Positions 26,553-35,753 of a stretch of 64,000 bases of DNA are shown here, one piece after another. The first letter of the stretch is position 1, and every line of letters starts with the position of its first letter. The notes beneath the pieces were generated by a model. The model saw only the letters and a list, made by a program, of their open reading frames with translations, did no database searches and was not told where the DNA came from. Where the stretch lies: positions 8,861 through 72,860 of the forward strand of contig DATJZG010000034.1 of the NCBI GenBank assembly GCA_035499295.1, in the 5' to 3' direction. The position numbers and the translations under genes are program-made. The stretch is from DATJZG01 sp035499295. Its GTDB lineage: Bacteria > Myxococcota > Myxococcia > Myxococcales > Anaeromyxobacteraceae.

Positions 26553-28493
26553 ATGGCCGAGCCCGAGAACAAGGAGCGTCTGGACGAAGTCGCGCACTCC
26601 CGGGAGGTTGCCGAGGCAGCGCGCGAAGCCGAGTGGCAGGGCAAGGGCTTCCTTCGCGACCTGTTCCTCGGACGGTTCGACTTCGACCTCATTCACCCCT
26701 ACCCCCTCGCCGAGCTCGACGCCGACCGGCCGGCGTTCAAGCGCTTCGAGGAGGAGTTCGGGCGCTTCCTGCGCGAGAAGGTCGACCCGGACGCCATCGA
26801 CGAGCACGGCGACTACCCCGCCGAGGTCATCGACGGGCTGCGCCAGATGGGAGCCTTCGGGATGAAGATCCCGAAGGAGTACGGTGGGCTCGGGTTCAGC
26901 CAGGTCGAGTACGGGAGGATCATGCAGCTCGTCGGAAGCCGAGACGGAAACCTGACGGCGCTCCTCTCGGCGCACCAGTCCATCGGCGTCCCGCAGCCGC
27001 TCAAGCTCTTCGGCTCGGAGGAGCTGAAGAAGCGCTACCTGCCCCGCTGCGCGCGCGGCGCCATCTCCGGGTTCGCGCTCACCGAGGTCCTGGTCGGCTC
27101 CGACCCGGCGCGCCTCTCCACCACCGCCGAGCTCTCTGCCGACGGCACTCACTACGTCCTGAACGGCCAGAAGCTCTGGTGCACGAACGGCACCATCGCC
27201 GAGCTCCTGGTGGTGATGGCGCGCGACCCGAAGAGCGGCGCCATCAGCGCCTTCGTGGTGGAGACCGCCTGGCCGGGCGTGGAGGTGATGCACCGCTCCC
27301 GCTTCATGGGCCTGCGCGCGCTCGCCAACGCGGTGCTGCGCTTCGACCAGGTGAAGGTCCCGAAGGAGAACCTCATCGGGAAGGAGGGGCGCGGCCTCAA
27401 GATCGCGCTCACCACGCTCAACGCCGGGCGGCTCTCCATCCCCTCGGCAGTGGTCGGGGGGGCCAAGGTGGCGCTCGAGCTCGACCGGAAGTGGTCCTCG
27501 GTGCGCGCCCAGTGGGGCATGGAGATCGGGCGTCACGAGGCCATCACCCACAAGCTCGCCCGCATCGCCGCCACCACCTACGCCATGGAATCCATGTCCG
27601 ACCTGGCGCAGGCGCTCGCCGACAAGAAGGGCTACGACATCCGGCTCGAGGCGGCGGCCGCGAAGGAGTGGAACACCGTCCAGGCCTGGCGGATCTTCGA
27701 CGAGACCATGCAGATCCGCGGCGGGCGCGGCTACGAGAGGAAGTCGTCGCTCGAGGCCCGCGGCGAGGCCGGGGTGGGGGTGGAGCGCTGGATGCGCGAC
27801 GCCCGCATCAACCTCATCTTCGAGGGCTCCTCGGAGATCATGCACCTCTTCATGGCGCGGGAGGCGGTGGACAAGCACCTCAAGGTGTCGGGCATCCTCA
27901 TCGATCCCAAGGCGTCCCTGGTCCAGAAGCTCGGAGCCCTGCCCCGGGTGGCGGCGTTCTACTTCACCTGGTACCTGGGCCTGTGGGCGCGCGGGCTGGC
28001 GACGCCCTTCCGCTTCCGCGGGCTGGGGGCGCTCGGCCGCCACCTGCGCTTCGTCGACCGCGCCGGCCGCAAGCTCGCCCGGCAGGTGTTCCACGGCATG
28101 GTGGTCTACGGCCCCAAGCTGGAGAGGAAGCAGGGCTTCCTCTTCCGCCTGGTGGACGTGGCCAACGAGCTCTTCGCGACCGCCGCGAGCGTGTCGCGGG
28201 CCGTCGCCACCGGCGCGACCGGGCGCCCCGGCGCCGCCGAGGGCCGAGTCCTGGCCGACCGATTCGCCGTCGCCTCCACCCGCAAGGTGAAGGAGCTCTT
28301 CCGCGAGCTGTGGCGGAACTCGGACCAGGCCGACTACGAGCTCGGGCGGGCGGTGCTGGACGGAAAGCACGCCTGGCTGGAGGGCGGCGCGGTCGGCCTC
28401 GGGCTCACCGCCGAGGAGCTCGCTCCCCGCCTCGCTGCCGCGGAGAAGAAGGGGGAAAAGGAGCGGCAGCCGGCGCCGGCCGAGGTGGCCTGA
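26553..28493 (+). CDS. acyl-CoA dehydrogenase (long form)
   Basis: A 646-aa FAD enzyme oxidising an acyl-CoA to the 2-enoyl-CoA. It has an N-terminal helical extension (1-60), then the ACAD core: GAFGMKIPKEYGGLGFSQVE near residue 105, FALTEVLVGSDPARLSTTAE near 180 (the usual TEPGAGSD is altered to TEVLVGSD), NGQKLWCTNG, and VERWMRDARINLIFEGSSEI near 415 with the likely catalytic Glu. About 200 C-terminal residues are helical, as in very-long-chain enzymes. GGAGG lies 8 nt before the ATG. A palindrome just upstream suggests repression by a fatty-acid-responsive regulator. Confidence 0.9.
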   Translation: MAEPENKERLDEVAHSREVAEAAREAEWQGKGFLRDLFLGRFDFDLIHPYPLAELDADRPAFKRFEEEFGRFLREKVDPDAIDEHGDYPAEVIDGLRQMGAFGMKIPKEYGGLGFSQVEYGRIMQLVGSRDGNLTALLSAHQSIGVPQPLKLFGSEELKKRYLPRCARGAISGFALTEVLVGSDPARLSTTAELSADGTHYVLNGQKLWCTNGTIAELLVVMARDPKSGAISAFVVETAWPGVEVMHRSRFMGLRALANAVLRFDQVKVPKENLIGKEGRGLKIALTTLNAGRLSIPSAVVGGAKVALELDRKWSSVRAQWGMEIGRHEAITHKLARIAATTYAMESMSDLAQALADKKGYDIRLEAAAAKEWNTVQAWRIFDETMQIRGGRGYERKSSLEARGEAGVGVERWMRDARINLIFEGSSEIMHLFMAREAVDKHLKVSGILIDPKASLVQKLGALPRVAAFYFTWYLGLWARGLATPFRFRGLGALGRHLRFVDRAGRKLARQVFHGMVVYGPKLERKQGFLFRLVDVANELFATAASVSRAVATGATGRPGAAEGRVLADRFAVASTRKVKELFRELWRNSDQADYELGRAVLDGKHAWLEGGAVGLGLTAEELAPRLAAAEKKGEKERQPAPAEVA

Positions 28494-28496
28494 CCC

Positions 28497-29555
28497 CTAG
28501 CGCTCCGCTTCCCGGGCGAGTTCGGAGAGGTCGCGGGCGAAGGCCCGCACCTCCTCGGGGGCGGTGTCCCAGGAGCACATGAGCCGGGCGCCGCCCCAGC
28601 CGATGAAGTCGTAGAACCTCCAGCCGCGCTCGTGCATCCCCTCGCGCACGCGGGGGGGCAGCTCGAGGAAGATGCTGTTCGCCTGGCGCGGGTAGAGCAC
28701 CTTCACTCCGGGCAGGTCCTTCACGAGCGAGTGGAGCAGCTCGGCCATGGCGTTCGAATGGGTGGCGTGGCGCAGCCAGGCGCCGTCCTTCAGCATCCCC
28801 ACCCAGGGGGCGGCGAGGAAGCGCATCTTGGAGGCGAGCTGTCCCGCCTGCTTGCAGCGGTAGTCGAACTCCTTCGCCAGCTGGCGGTCGAAGAACACCA
28901 CCGCCTCGCCGGCCGCCATGCCGTTCTTCGTGCCGCCGAAGCAGAGCACGTCCACCCCCGCCTGCCAGGTGATCTCCTTGGGGGCGCAGCCCAGCGAGGC
29001 GACCGCGTTCGCGAAGCGGGCCCCGTCCATGTGGATGCGGAGGTTGTGGGACTTCGCCTTGGCCCAGACGGCCTTGAGCTCGTCCGGGGTGTAGACGGTC
29101 CCGAGCTCGGTGGCCTGGGTGAGGCTCACCGCGCGCGGCTTGGGGTAGTGGATGTCGGTGCGCCGGCGCACCATCCACTCCACCCCGGTCGGGTCCACCT
29201 TCCCGTCCTTGCCCGCCACGGTGAGGACCTTGGTGCCGTTGGAGAAGAACTCCGGCGCCCCGCACTCGTCGGTCTCCACGTGCGCGGTCTCGCTGCAGAG
29301 GATGGAGTGGTAGCTCTGGCACAGCGAGGCGAGCGCGAGCGAGTTGGCGCTCGTGCCGTTGAAGACAAAGAACACCTCGCAGTCGGTCTCGAAGAGCTGG
29401 CGGAGGAGGTCGGCGGCGCGCGCGGTCCAGGGATCGTCCCCGTAGGCGGGCACGTGGCCGGCGTTGGCCTCGCCGGCCTCCGCCCAGGCCTCGGGGCAGA
29501 TCCCGGCGTAGTTGTCGCTCGCGAACTGACGACGCTCTCCCGCTGGCGGTCCCAT
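28497..29555 (-). CDS. ltaE: L-threonine aldolase, low specificity
   Basis: A 352-aa PLP-dependent aldolase cleaving L-threonine or allo-threonine to glycine and acetaldehyde. FASDNYAGICPE is the N-terminal signature, VFNGTSANSLALASL contacts the cofactor, HMDGARFANAVASLG carries the Asp that holds the PLP pyridine N, and CFGGTKNGM carries the Schiff-base Lys. The length is normal. It is convergent with the acyl-CoA dehydrogenase, 3 nt apart. Confidence 0.93.
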   Translation of the reverse strand: MGPPAGERRQFASDNYAGICPEAWAEAGEANAGHVPAYGDDPWTARAADLLRQLFETDCEVFFVFNGTSANSLALASLCQSYHSILCSETAHVETDECGAPEFFSNGTKVLTVAGKDGKVDPTGVEWMVRRRTDIHYPKPRAVSLTQATELGTVYTPDELKAVWAKAKSHNLRIHMDGARFANAVASLGCAPKEITWQAGVDVLCFGGTKNGMAAGEAVVFFDRQLAKEFDYRCKQAGQLASKMRFLAAPWVGMLKDGAWLRHATHSNAMAELLHSLVKDLPGVKVLYPRQANSIFLELPPRVREGMHERGWRFYDFIGWGGARLMCSWDTAPEEVRAFARDLSELAREAER

Positions 29556-29594
29556 GGACCGCGCATTGTAGCCGCGCTCCCGGGCGGGCGCACC

Positions 29595-29622
29595 CGCCCC
29601 GACGTCACCGCCCCGACGTCAC
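29595..29622. repeat. two tandem copies of a 14-bp unit
   Basis: CGCCCCGACGTCAC occurs twice without a gap and runs into the stop codon of the hybrid kinase. GACGTC is itself palindromic. It may be replication slippage. Confidence 0.7.
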
Positions 29623-31544
29623 GGCACCGCGTGCCGCACCGGGGTGGCGAGCGACTCGGCGACCACCCGGGTCACTTCCTCGAGCGTGTAGGGCTTCTGC
29701 AGGAGCCGGACCCCGTCGGTGGTCTGCGCCCCCTCGCCGTCGACCGAGTAGCCGGAGGAGAGGACCGCCCGCACCGCCGGATTCACCTCGCGCATGAGCG
29801 CGAGCACGTCGCGGCCGTCCATGTCCGGCATCATCACGTCGACGATCACCAGGTCGAGGTGATGGTGGTTCTTCCGGTACAGCTCGAGGGCCTCGTTCCC
29901 GCCGTCGGCCACCAGCACCTGGTGGCCGGCCTTCTCGAGCAGCCGCCGCAGAACGTCGCGCACCACCCGCTCGTCGTCGACCACCAGGATCCGCCGGTGA
30001 GCCTCGACGGCGGGGACGAGCTCGGAGTCCTCCTGCCGGGAGGCGGTCTCCACCAGAGGCAGGTAGAGGGTGAAGGTGCTGCCCCGCCCCGGCTCGCTCG
30101 CCACCTCCACCCCGCCGCGGTGGTTCTTGATCGTGCCGTAGACGGCGGCCAGGCCGAGACCCGACCCCTTGCCGACGTCCTTGGTGGTGAAGAAGGGCTC
30201 GAAGAGGTGGGCCTTCGTCTCCTCGCTCATGCCCGAGCCGGTGTCCGCGACGTCGAGCGCCAGGTAGCGGCCGGGGGCGACGTCGAGGCGCGAGGCCTCG
30301 ATGTGCTCGCGGGAGAGCGCCGCCACCCGGGAGGAGAACGTCAGCTCGCCTCCTTCCGGCATGGCGTCGCGGGCGTTGAGCGCCAAGTTGAGCAGCGCGT
30401 TGTGGAGCTGGGCCGAGTCGCCCAGCGTCGTCGAGGGCCGGGCGGCCAGGTCGTGCCGGATGACGATGCGCTTGTCGATACTGCGGCGCAGGAGCGCCAT
30501 CACGTCCTGCACGGTCCCGTGCATGTCGACCGGCACCGTCTGCAGGGTCCCCTTGCGGGCGAAGGCGAGGAGCTGCCGGGTGAGCCTCGTCGAGTGCTCG
30601 GCGGCGGTCACGATCATCTCCGCCAGCTCGCGCAAGTCCGGATCCCTCTCCAGCGCCTGGGCGAGCAGCTCGCCCGCCGAAAGGATGCCGGTGAGCTGGT
30701 TGTTGAAGTCGTGGGCGACGCCGCCGGCGAGCTGCCCGATCGCCTGCAGCTTCTCCGACTGGCGCAGGCGCTCCTCCATGGCGCGCTGGGCGGTGATGTC
30801 CCGGCCGACGGCCACGATCGAGACCACGTCCCCGCGCTCGTCGAGGACCGCCTTGTCCGACCAGGCCACCCAGCGCCAGCCGTCCTGGGTCATCACCCGC
30901 TGCTCCACCACGCAGGCGTGCGGCGGGAGGAAGAGCTTCTCGAGCGCCTGCAGGGTGGCGCCCCGGTCCTCGGCGTGGACGAGGGGCATGAAGCGCTCCC
31001 CGAGCAGCTCCTCCTCGGTCTTGCCGAACAGGCGGCAGTAGGAGGGGCTCGCGAAGCGCAGGCGCCCGTCCACGTCCGCCTCGACGAGGAGGTCGTGCTG
31101 GTTCTCCACCAGGTGGCGGTAGCGCAGCTCGCTGCGGCGCAGCGCCTCCTCGGCCCGCTTGCGCGGCCCCACGTCGGTGAACATCACCGCCACCTCGCCC
31201 GGGTCGACGGCGAAGGCGTGGACCTCGAAGGCTCCGGCGAGGCGGTCGTCCTGGTACTCGATGACCTCGTTCCTCCAGGGGATCCCGCTGCGCGCCACCT
31301 CGCGGTAGCGCTCCGGGATCTCGGTGCGGGTGAGCGGCGGGAAGGCCTCCTCCAAGGTCTTCCCCACGAAGGCGGAGTGGGAGACGCCGAGGAGGCGGTC
31401 GGCTCCCCCGTTCGCCGCCACGAAGACGAGCCTCCCGTCCGGCTCCAGGCGGTAGAGGTGCAGCCCCATGGGAGCGGAGTCGACGATCCGCCGGTAGCGA
31501 TCGTCGCCCTCGCCCGGGGCAGCGGGGATCACAGGTTGGACCAT
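29619..31544 (-). CDS. PAS hybrid histidine kinase with C-terminal receiver domain
   Basis: A 641-aa soluble sensor kinase with no membrane segments. PAS domains span about residues 14-130 and 138-258. The HisKA phospho-acceptor His278 is in GGVAHDFNNQLTGI. The HATPase domain has LNARDAMPEGG (N box), DTGSGM (G1) and KGSGLGLAAVYG (G2). A receiver domain spans about 515-635 with Asp569 in VIVDVMMPDMDG and Lys in LLQKPY. ATG 31544 (MVQPVIPAAPG) is preferred; the frame runs 32 codons further upstream without conservation. No partner regulator is adjacent. The signal is unknown. Confidence 0.92.
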   Translation of the reverse strand: MVQPVIPAAPGEGDDRYRRIVDSAPMGLHLYRLEPDGRLVFVAANGGADRLLGVSHSAFVGKTLEEAFPPLTRTEIPERYREVARSGIPWRNEVIEYQDDRLAGAFEVHAFAVDPGEVAVMFTDVGPRKRAEEALRRSELRYRHLVENQHDLLVEADVDGRLRFASPSYCRLFGKTEEELLGERFMPLVHAEDRGATLQALEKLFLPPHACVVEQRVMTQDGWRWVAWSDKAVLDERGDVVSIVAVGRDITAQRAMEERLRQSEKLQAIGQLAGGVAHDFNNQLTGILSAGELLAQALERDPDLRELAEMIVTAAEHSTRLTRQLLAFARKGTLQTVPVDMHGTVQDVMALLRRSIDKRIVIRHDLAARPSTTLGDSAQLHNALLNLALNARDAMPEGGELTFSSRVAALSREHIEASRLDVAPGRYLALDVADTGSGMSEETKAHLFEPFFTTKDVGKGSGLGLAAVYGTIKNHRGGVEVASEPGRGSTFTLYLPLVETASRQEDSELVPAVEAHRRILVVDDERVVRDVLRRLLEKAGHQVLVADGGNEALELYRKNHHHLDLVIVDVMMPDMDGRDVLALMREVNPAVRAVLSSGYSVDGEGAQTTDGVRLLQKPYTLEEVTRVVAESLATPVRHAVP

Positions 31545-31632
31545 CGCGCTCCGTGATTGTAGCGGCCCGCGCTCACGGGGAGCGAATTGGGCGCCACCTA
31601 CATCCTGCGTCATTGCGCACAGCCGCCCACCT

Positions 31633-32280
31633 TCACCCATGGCGGAAGGGGCCGTTCTTCCAGAGGGCGCCGGCGAGGCGCCAGGCGCCGTAGGCGAAGA
31701 AGGGAGCCGCGAGCACGTCGAGGGTGTAGTGAACGTGCTGCAGGAGGACGCAGGCTCCGACCGCCACGGCGCAGAGGAGGAGGACGACGCGCGAGCGCCG
31801 GCTGGGCATCGCCAGGGAGACGAGGAACAGGGTGGCGGTGTGCCCGGAGAAGAAGAGGTCGCGGGTGAGCACCTGCGAAGTCCCTCCCAGGCGCTCCACC
31901 AGCGGGTCCTGCAGATCGATCATCCCGGGGGGAGGATCGAACGGGGCGACCCACATCACCGCCATCCGGAAGAGCACCATGAGGACGTAGGCCTCGGCGC
32001 CGGCGACGAGCAGCCGGGGGCGGCGCGCCAGGAGGGCCACCCCCGCGAGGAGGCCCACGTAGATGAGGGCGAAGGTGAGCCAGGTCAGGTCTCGCGGGGC
32101 GAAGAGCGCCAAGACCGGATCGGGGAGTACCACTCCCGGCCTCCGCTCCACCCGCTTCACGAAGGCGGCGAGCGCGGCGAGCGCGGCGAGGAGCGCAGGG
32201 ACGGTGGCGGCGAGGTGGACGCGGAAGGCCTTGCGCCCCCACGCCTCCCGCCACGTCGCTTCCGCCGGAATCGCGCCCAC
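31633..32280 (-). CDS. PAP2-like (sphingomyelin-synthase type) membrane phosphatase/transferase
   Basis: A 215-aa protein with about five membrane segments. The catalytic pattern of the PAP2_C subfamily is present: DLFFSGHTATLFLVSLA near residue 140 and HVHYTLDVLAAPFFAYGA near 185, giving the His-His-Asp triad. Earlier R/K-rich loops (FVKRVERRPG) may face the cytoplasm. It starts with GTG (32280); the frame upstream is open but not conserved. Likely substrates are lipid phosphates or phospholipid head groups. Confidence 0.78.
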   Translation of the reverse strand: MGAIPAEATWREAWGRKAFRVHLAATVPALLAALAALAAFVKRVERRPGVVLPDPVLALFAPRDLTWLTFALIYVGLLAGVALLARRPRLLVAGAEAYVLMVLFRMAVMWVAPFDPPPGMIDLQDPLVERLGGTSQVLTRDLFFSGHTATLFLVSLAMPSRRSRVVLLLCAVAVGACVLLQHVHYTLDVLAAPFFAYGAWRLAGALWKNGPFRHG

Positions 32281-32591
32281 GGGCTCCCCTCGAGGCGCGC
32301 ATCCTCGCACGGAGGGCCCGGGGCCACGAGAAATTCGCCCCCCGGAAAGAAGGCACCGGCCCCGGGACCCAGCTTCCCGGGCGCAGGCCGGCCGCCGGCA
32401 CTCGCCGTGGAGGGATTTCGGCGACTGCGGCGTGATCCCGAAGCCGGTGCCCACTCCCCTCGAGGCGGCCCGCTCGGAGCTCCCCGAGGAAACCCGCACG
32501 GGATGTAAGCACTTGTTCCGGGAGGGGTGAAGGCCCTCTACGGGCGCCCCCTCCAAACGGGAGGTGAACCCGGACCGAGCGTCGCTCGACC
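32281..32591. other. 311-bp gap with no recognised feature
   Basis: It lies between the PAP2-like start and the end of the PilZ gene, both on the minus strand. It is GC-rich with several short complementary stretches. A CCGAAGCCGGTG patch faintly recalls a cobalamin riboswitch but lacks the B12 box. No open frame of convincing quality was seen. Confidence 0.4.
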
Positions 32592-33581
32592 TCAGGCGCG
32601 GTCGTTTCCGGCGAAGGCGATCTGGCCGAGGAGGGCGGCGACCTCCGGATCACGCGGCGAGAGCGAGAGCGCGCGGCGGAGGAGAGCGATGGCTCCCGAG
32701 AACTCTCCCGCCGACACGGCCGAGACCGCCCGGTCGAAGCACTCCTGCGCCTCCGCCGGGCGAGCGCTCTGGCGGGCGGGGGCGGGAGCGCCCCCGGGCC
32801 TCCACCGCCGCGGCGCCGCGTGAGTCGCGTAGGCGGCGAGCGCCTGCGCCGGCGCCGCTCGCGGGGCGGCGGAGGGCACGAGGCTCTCGACGGGCGGCGG
32901 GATCCAGGGACGCGGCGTCGCCCGCCCCGGCGGGCTCTCCACGCCCCTCCGGCTCGGCGCCTGCGCCTCGATCTCCGAGAGCGCCGCCTTCCAGCGCCAT
33001 GCCGGGGCCGCCTCTCCGAGGGAGAGGGTGAGGATGCGGCGGTCGAGCAACGCGAAGACGACCCGGCTCACCTGCGCCGGCGCGAGCGGCCCCTTGAGCA
33101 GGCGCTCGATGGTCGTCCCGTCCTCGAGGAGCTTCAGGACCCTCACCTCGTCGGGCGTGAAGTCGAGGATGTGCTGCGGCGGCGGGCGCAGGAAGAGCGC
33201 GGTGGCGGCGGCCAGCCGGTCGGGGACGCGGTGGAGGACTCCTTCCGGGTCCGGCTGCGAGACGAGGAGCTTGCGGAACCAGGCCCCCGGATCGACCCCC
33301 GCCTGCCGCTCGCTGAAGGAGACGCCGGCCCGGTGCCGGCCCTCTCCCGCCATCCAGGCGATGCGCCCGAGCACGCTCAGCGGGTTGGGAACGCGGGCGC
33401 TCTCGATGATGAGGCGCGCCGCCCTCCCCACCTCGAGCGGCCGGGGCGAGACGATCTGGCATCCGCCCGGACTCAGGTCCTCCGTCTCGGCGAGCCAGCC
33501 CGCGCCCGCGTGCGCGACGGTCACCCGGCAGCGCGCCGGCAGGCGCGGCGACTTGCGCGGGTTGACGATGAAGTCGTTCAC
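32592..33581 (-). CDS. PilZ-domain protein with C-terminal TPR segment
   Basis: A 329-aa protein. Residues 7-100 form a PilZ-like c-di-GMP domain: RKSPRLPARCRVTV is the R-x3-R-like binding motif region and TEDLSPGGCQIVSPRP the D/N-x-S-x-x-G motif. The middle (about 120-200) is a helical wHTH-like segment (PDEVRVLKLLEDGTTIERLL), as in DUF4388-type proteins. A Pro/Ala-rich linker follows. The C-terminal 45 residues carry one TPR (GEFSGAIALLRRALSLSPRD). It probably couples c-di-GMP to a motility or envelope output. Confidence 0.82.
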   Translation of the reverse strand: MNDFIVNPRKSPRLPARCRVTVAHAGAGWLAETEDLSPGGCQIVSPRPLEVGRAARLIIESARVPNPLSVLGRIAWMAGEGRHRAGVSFSERQAGVDPGAWFRKLLVSQPDPEGVLHRVPDRLAAATALFLRPPPQHILDFTPDEVRVLKLLEDGTTIERLLKGPLAPAQVSRVVFALLDRRILTLSLGEAAPAWRWKAALSEIEAQAPSRRGVESPPGRATPRPWIPPPVESLVPSAAPRAAPAQALAAYATHAAPRRWRPGGAPAPARQSARPAEAQECFDRAVSAVSAGEFSGAIALLRRALSLSPRDPEVAALLGQIAFAGNDRA

Positions 33582-33669
33582 TCGCCCGCCACAATAACGC
33601 CGCCCCCCCGTTAGAGGGAGTACCTCGGCGGAGCGACAGGGAGATCCCCTTCCTGGAGCGCGCCTTTCC

Positions 33670-33846
33670 CTACCCCGGCCCCTTCCCGGCCGCCCGCAGG
33701 GATTCGAGGAGGTAGGCGCCGAAGAGCGTCGTCATCGCGAGTGCCGCGACTCCCCCGAGGACGAGGGCGGCGACGACGACCAGGCGGGCGGGGCCGCGAG
33801 GGGGGAGCGGGAGCTCGGTCTTGATGAGTCGGCGGACCGGTTTCAC
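33670..33846 (-). CDS. candidate 58-aa single-pass membrane protein
   Basis: A GTG-start frame: a basic, Pro-rich N-terminus (VKPVRRLIKTELPLPPRG), one strong membrane segment of about 24 residues (RLVVVAALVLGGVAALAMTT) and a short tail ending GKGPG. The positive-inside bias is good, but the ribosome binding site is poor and homology is unknown. It lies in the 341-bp gap between the PilZ gene and the acyltransferase-like gene. Confidence 0.35.
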   Translation of the reverse strand: MKPVRRLIKTELPLPPRGPARLVVVAALVLGGVAALAMTTLFGAYLLESLRAAGKGPG

Positions 33847-33922
33847 TGGAAGGGAGTAACCTCACCACATCGCGCTCGCCGGCGCAATTGACAACCCGGC
33901 GGCGAGCGTTGAAGGGTTCCGC

Positions 33923-34843
33923 ATGCCCCTTTTCCGCCGTCCCGACGGCACTTTGGTGAGAGACCTTCCCCCGGTCCGCGGGATCGTCCCCTACCTCATG
34001 CGCGGGAGGAACGAGAGCGCCGTCTACCACGAGTCCCTCTACGACGTCGGCCGCGCCCGGGACTGGCTGCGCCGCTACAACCGCAGCCACGGCCAGCGGG
34101 TCACCCTCTTCCAACTCGTCCTCTACGCCTGCACGCGCGCCCTCCACCTGCGCCCGGGGCTCAACCGCTTCGCCTCGGGGGGCCGCCTCTACCAGCGGCG
34201 CGGAGTCTCGGTGGCCTTCGCCGCGAAGAAGGAGATGAGCGACCTGGCCCCCTTCGCCACCGTGAAGCTCGGCTTCCCGGAGGCGGAGGGGCTCGAGGAG
34301 TCGGTTCGCCGCGTGGCGGCGGCGGTCGAGGGGGGGCGATCGGGCCCGGTGCGCCCCATCGACCGGGAGGCGGCGCTCATCATGAGCCTCCCCGGCTTCG
34401 TCGTCTCCTTCCTCACCCGGCTCGCCGCCTGGCTCGATCGGTGGAACCTCCTGCCCGGGTTCATGATGAAGGACGACCCGTTCTTCTCGAGCCTCTTCCT
34501 CGCCAACCTGGGCTCGGTGGGGCTGTCGGATACATTTCACCATCTGTACGAATACGGGACGGTGAGCATCTTCGGGGTGGTGGGGCTCGTCCGGCCCACG
34601 CTCGCCCCCGGCCGGAACGGCCCGGAGGAGCGGGAGATCCTGCAGGTTCGCTGGACCCTGGACGAGCGGGTGAACGACGGCTTCTACGCGGCGCGCTCGC
34701 TCCGCATCGCCCAGGACATCCTCGAGGACCCGGAGCGCTTCCTCGGGCCGCCGGAGTCGGCCGTCGTCCCCACCCCCGAGGCCTGGAAGGCGCTGGCGGA
34801 GCGGCGCGAGGGCGTGGCTCCCCCGGGGCGGCCGGCGGGGTAG
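33923..34843 (+). CDS. 2-oxoacid-dehydrogenase-acyltransferase/CAT-fold protein lacking the catalytic His
   Basis: A 306-aa protein resembling the trimeric CAT-like catalytic domain of dihydrolipoyl acyltransferases but without lipoyl or peripheral-binding domains. It has YLMRGRNESAVYHESLYDV, VTLFQLVLYACTRALHLRPGLNRF and VSVAFAAKKEM in the expected order, then SSLFLANLGSVGLSDTFHHL. The active-site motif, usually DHRVxDG, reads DERVNDGFYAARSL (near residue 250), so the general-base His is Glu. It may be inactive, structural or use altered chemistry. It ends 8 nt before the cytochrome gene. Confidence 0.78.
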   Translation: MPLFRRPDGTLVRDLPPVRGIVPYLMRGRNESAVYHESLYDVGRARDWLRRYNRSHGQRVTLFQLVLYACTRALHLRPGLNRFASGGRLYQRRGVSVAFAAKKEMSDLAPFATVKLGFPEAEGLEESVRRVAAAVEGGRSGPVRPIDREAALIMSLPGFVVSFLTRLAAWLDRWNLLPGFMMKDDPFFSSLFLANLGSVGLSDTFHHLYEYGTVSIFGVVGLVRPTLAPGRNGPEEREILQVRWTLDERVNDGFYAARSLRIAQDILEDPERFLGPPESAVVPTPEAWKALAERREGVAPPGRPAG

Positions 34844-34851
34844 GATGCGCC

Positions 34852-35748
34852 GTGCCCGGCCGCCGCTCCCCCGTCGCCGCCGCCCTCGCGCTCGCCCTCG
34901 CCGCCTGCGAGCGGCCGCTCCCGGCGACGCGGGGCGTCCCGCCGCGGGCCGCGGGCGAGGTGGCGGGCTGGCTGGCGGGCGGCGAGGCGGCGTTCCCCCC
35001 GCCCGGGCGCCCGCCGGCGCTCGACGTGCGCCTGCGCGCCCTCGGGGCCGAGGTGTACCGGGTCCGGTGCGCGCCTTGCCATGGGGTGAACGGCAACGGG
35101 CACGGCCCCCAGGCGGCGCGGCTCGGCATCCCGGCCCGCGACTTCACCACCGGCGTGTACGAGCTTCGCTCCACCCCCTCGGGGACGTTGCCCACCGACG
35201 AGGACCTGTACCGCACCGTCTCCCGGGGGCTCCGCGGGACGGCGATGCTGCCGTGGAGCTGGCTCACCGAACTCGAGCGCCACGCGCTGGTGGCGCAGCT
35301 CAAGTCCTTCTCCTCGCGCTTCGAGGAGGAGGAGCCGGGGGAGCCGGCGGTGATCCCGCCCGAGCCTCCGCTCTCCCCCGCGCTCCTCGCCCGCGGCTCC
35401 GAGGCGTACCGAGAGGCGGGCTGCCCGAACTGCCACGGCCCCCGCGGGGAAGGCGACGGGCCGTCGGCGCCCACGCTGCGGCGCGACGCGGGGGCGCCCG
35501 TCCGCCCGCGCCCCTTCGCCGACCGGCGCTTCCTCCGCGGCGGCTCGATGCGGGACCTGTGGCTCACCCTGGTGACGGGGCTCGACGGCACCCCCATGCC
35601 CTCCTACGAGACCCTGCCCCCCGACGACGTCTGGGCCATCGCGGCGCACGTCCGCGCGCTCGCCGGGCTCGACGCGGAGGTGGACCAAGCGCTGCCGCCG
35701 GACCCCGAGGAGCGGCTCGGCTTCCAGATCGACATCCTGGGGAGGTAG
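34852..35748 (+). CDS. diheme c-type cytochrome lipoprotein
   Basis: A 298-aa exported protein with lipobox LALAAC after a short GTG-initiated signal, so Cys about 21 is likely lipidated. It has two class I cytochrome c domains: CAPCH near residue 74 with a GTAML Met-ligand region, and CPNCH near 190 with GTPMPSYETLPPDDVWAI. It is probably an outer- or inner-membrane-anchored electron carrier of a respiratory chain. It is probably cotranscribed with the upstream acyltransferase-like gene (8-nt gap) and convergent with the MscS gene. Confidence 0.87.
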   Translation: MPGRRSPVAAALALALAACERPLPATRGVPPRAAGEVAGWLAGGEAAFPPPGRPPALDVRLRALGAEVYRVRCAPCHGVNGNGHGPQAARLGIPARDFTTGVYELRSTPSGTLPTDEDLYRTVSRGLRGTAMLPWSWLTELERHALVAQLKSFSSRFEEEEPGEPAVIPPEPPLSPALLARGSEAYREAGCPNCHGPRGEGDGPSAPTLRRDAGAPVRPRPFADRRFLRGGSMRDLWLTLVTGLDGTPMPSYETLPPDDVWAIAAHVRALAGLDAEVDQALPPDPEERLGFQIDILGR

Positions 35749-35753
35749 CCCCT

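Noticed and set aside
32400..32510. Cobalamin-riboswitch-like patch CCGAAGCCGGTG
   Set aside because: The GCCACTG-type B12 box is missing and no vitamin B12 gene follows; the resemblance is short and probably chance.
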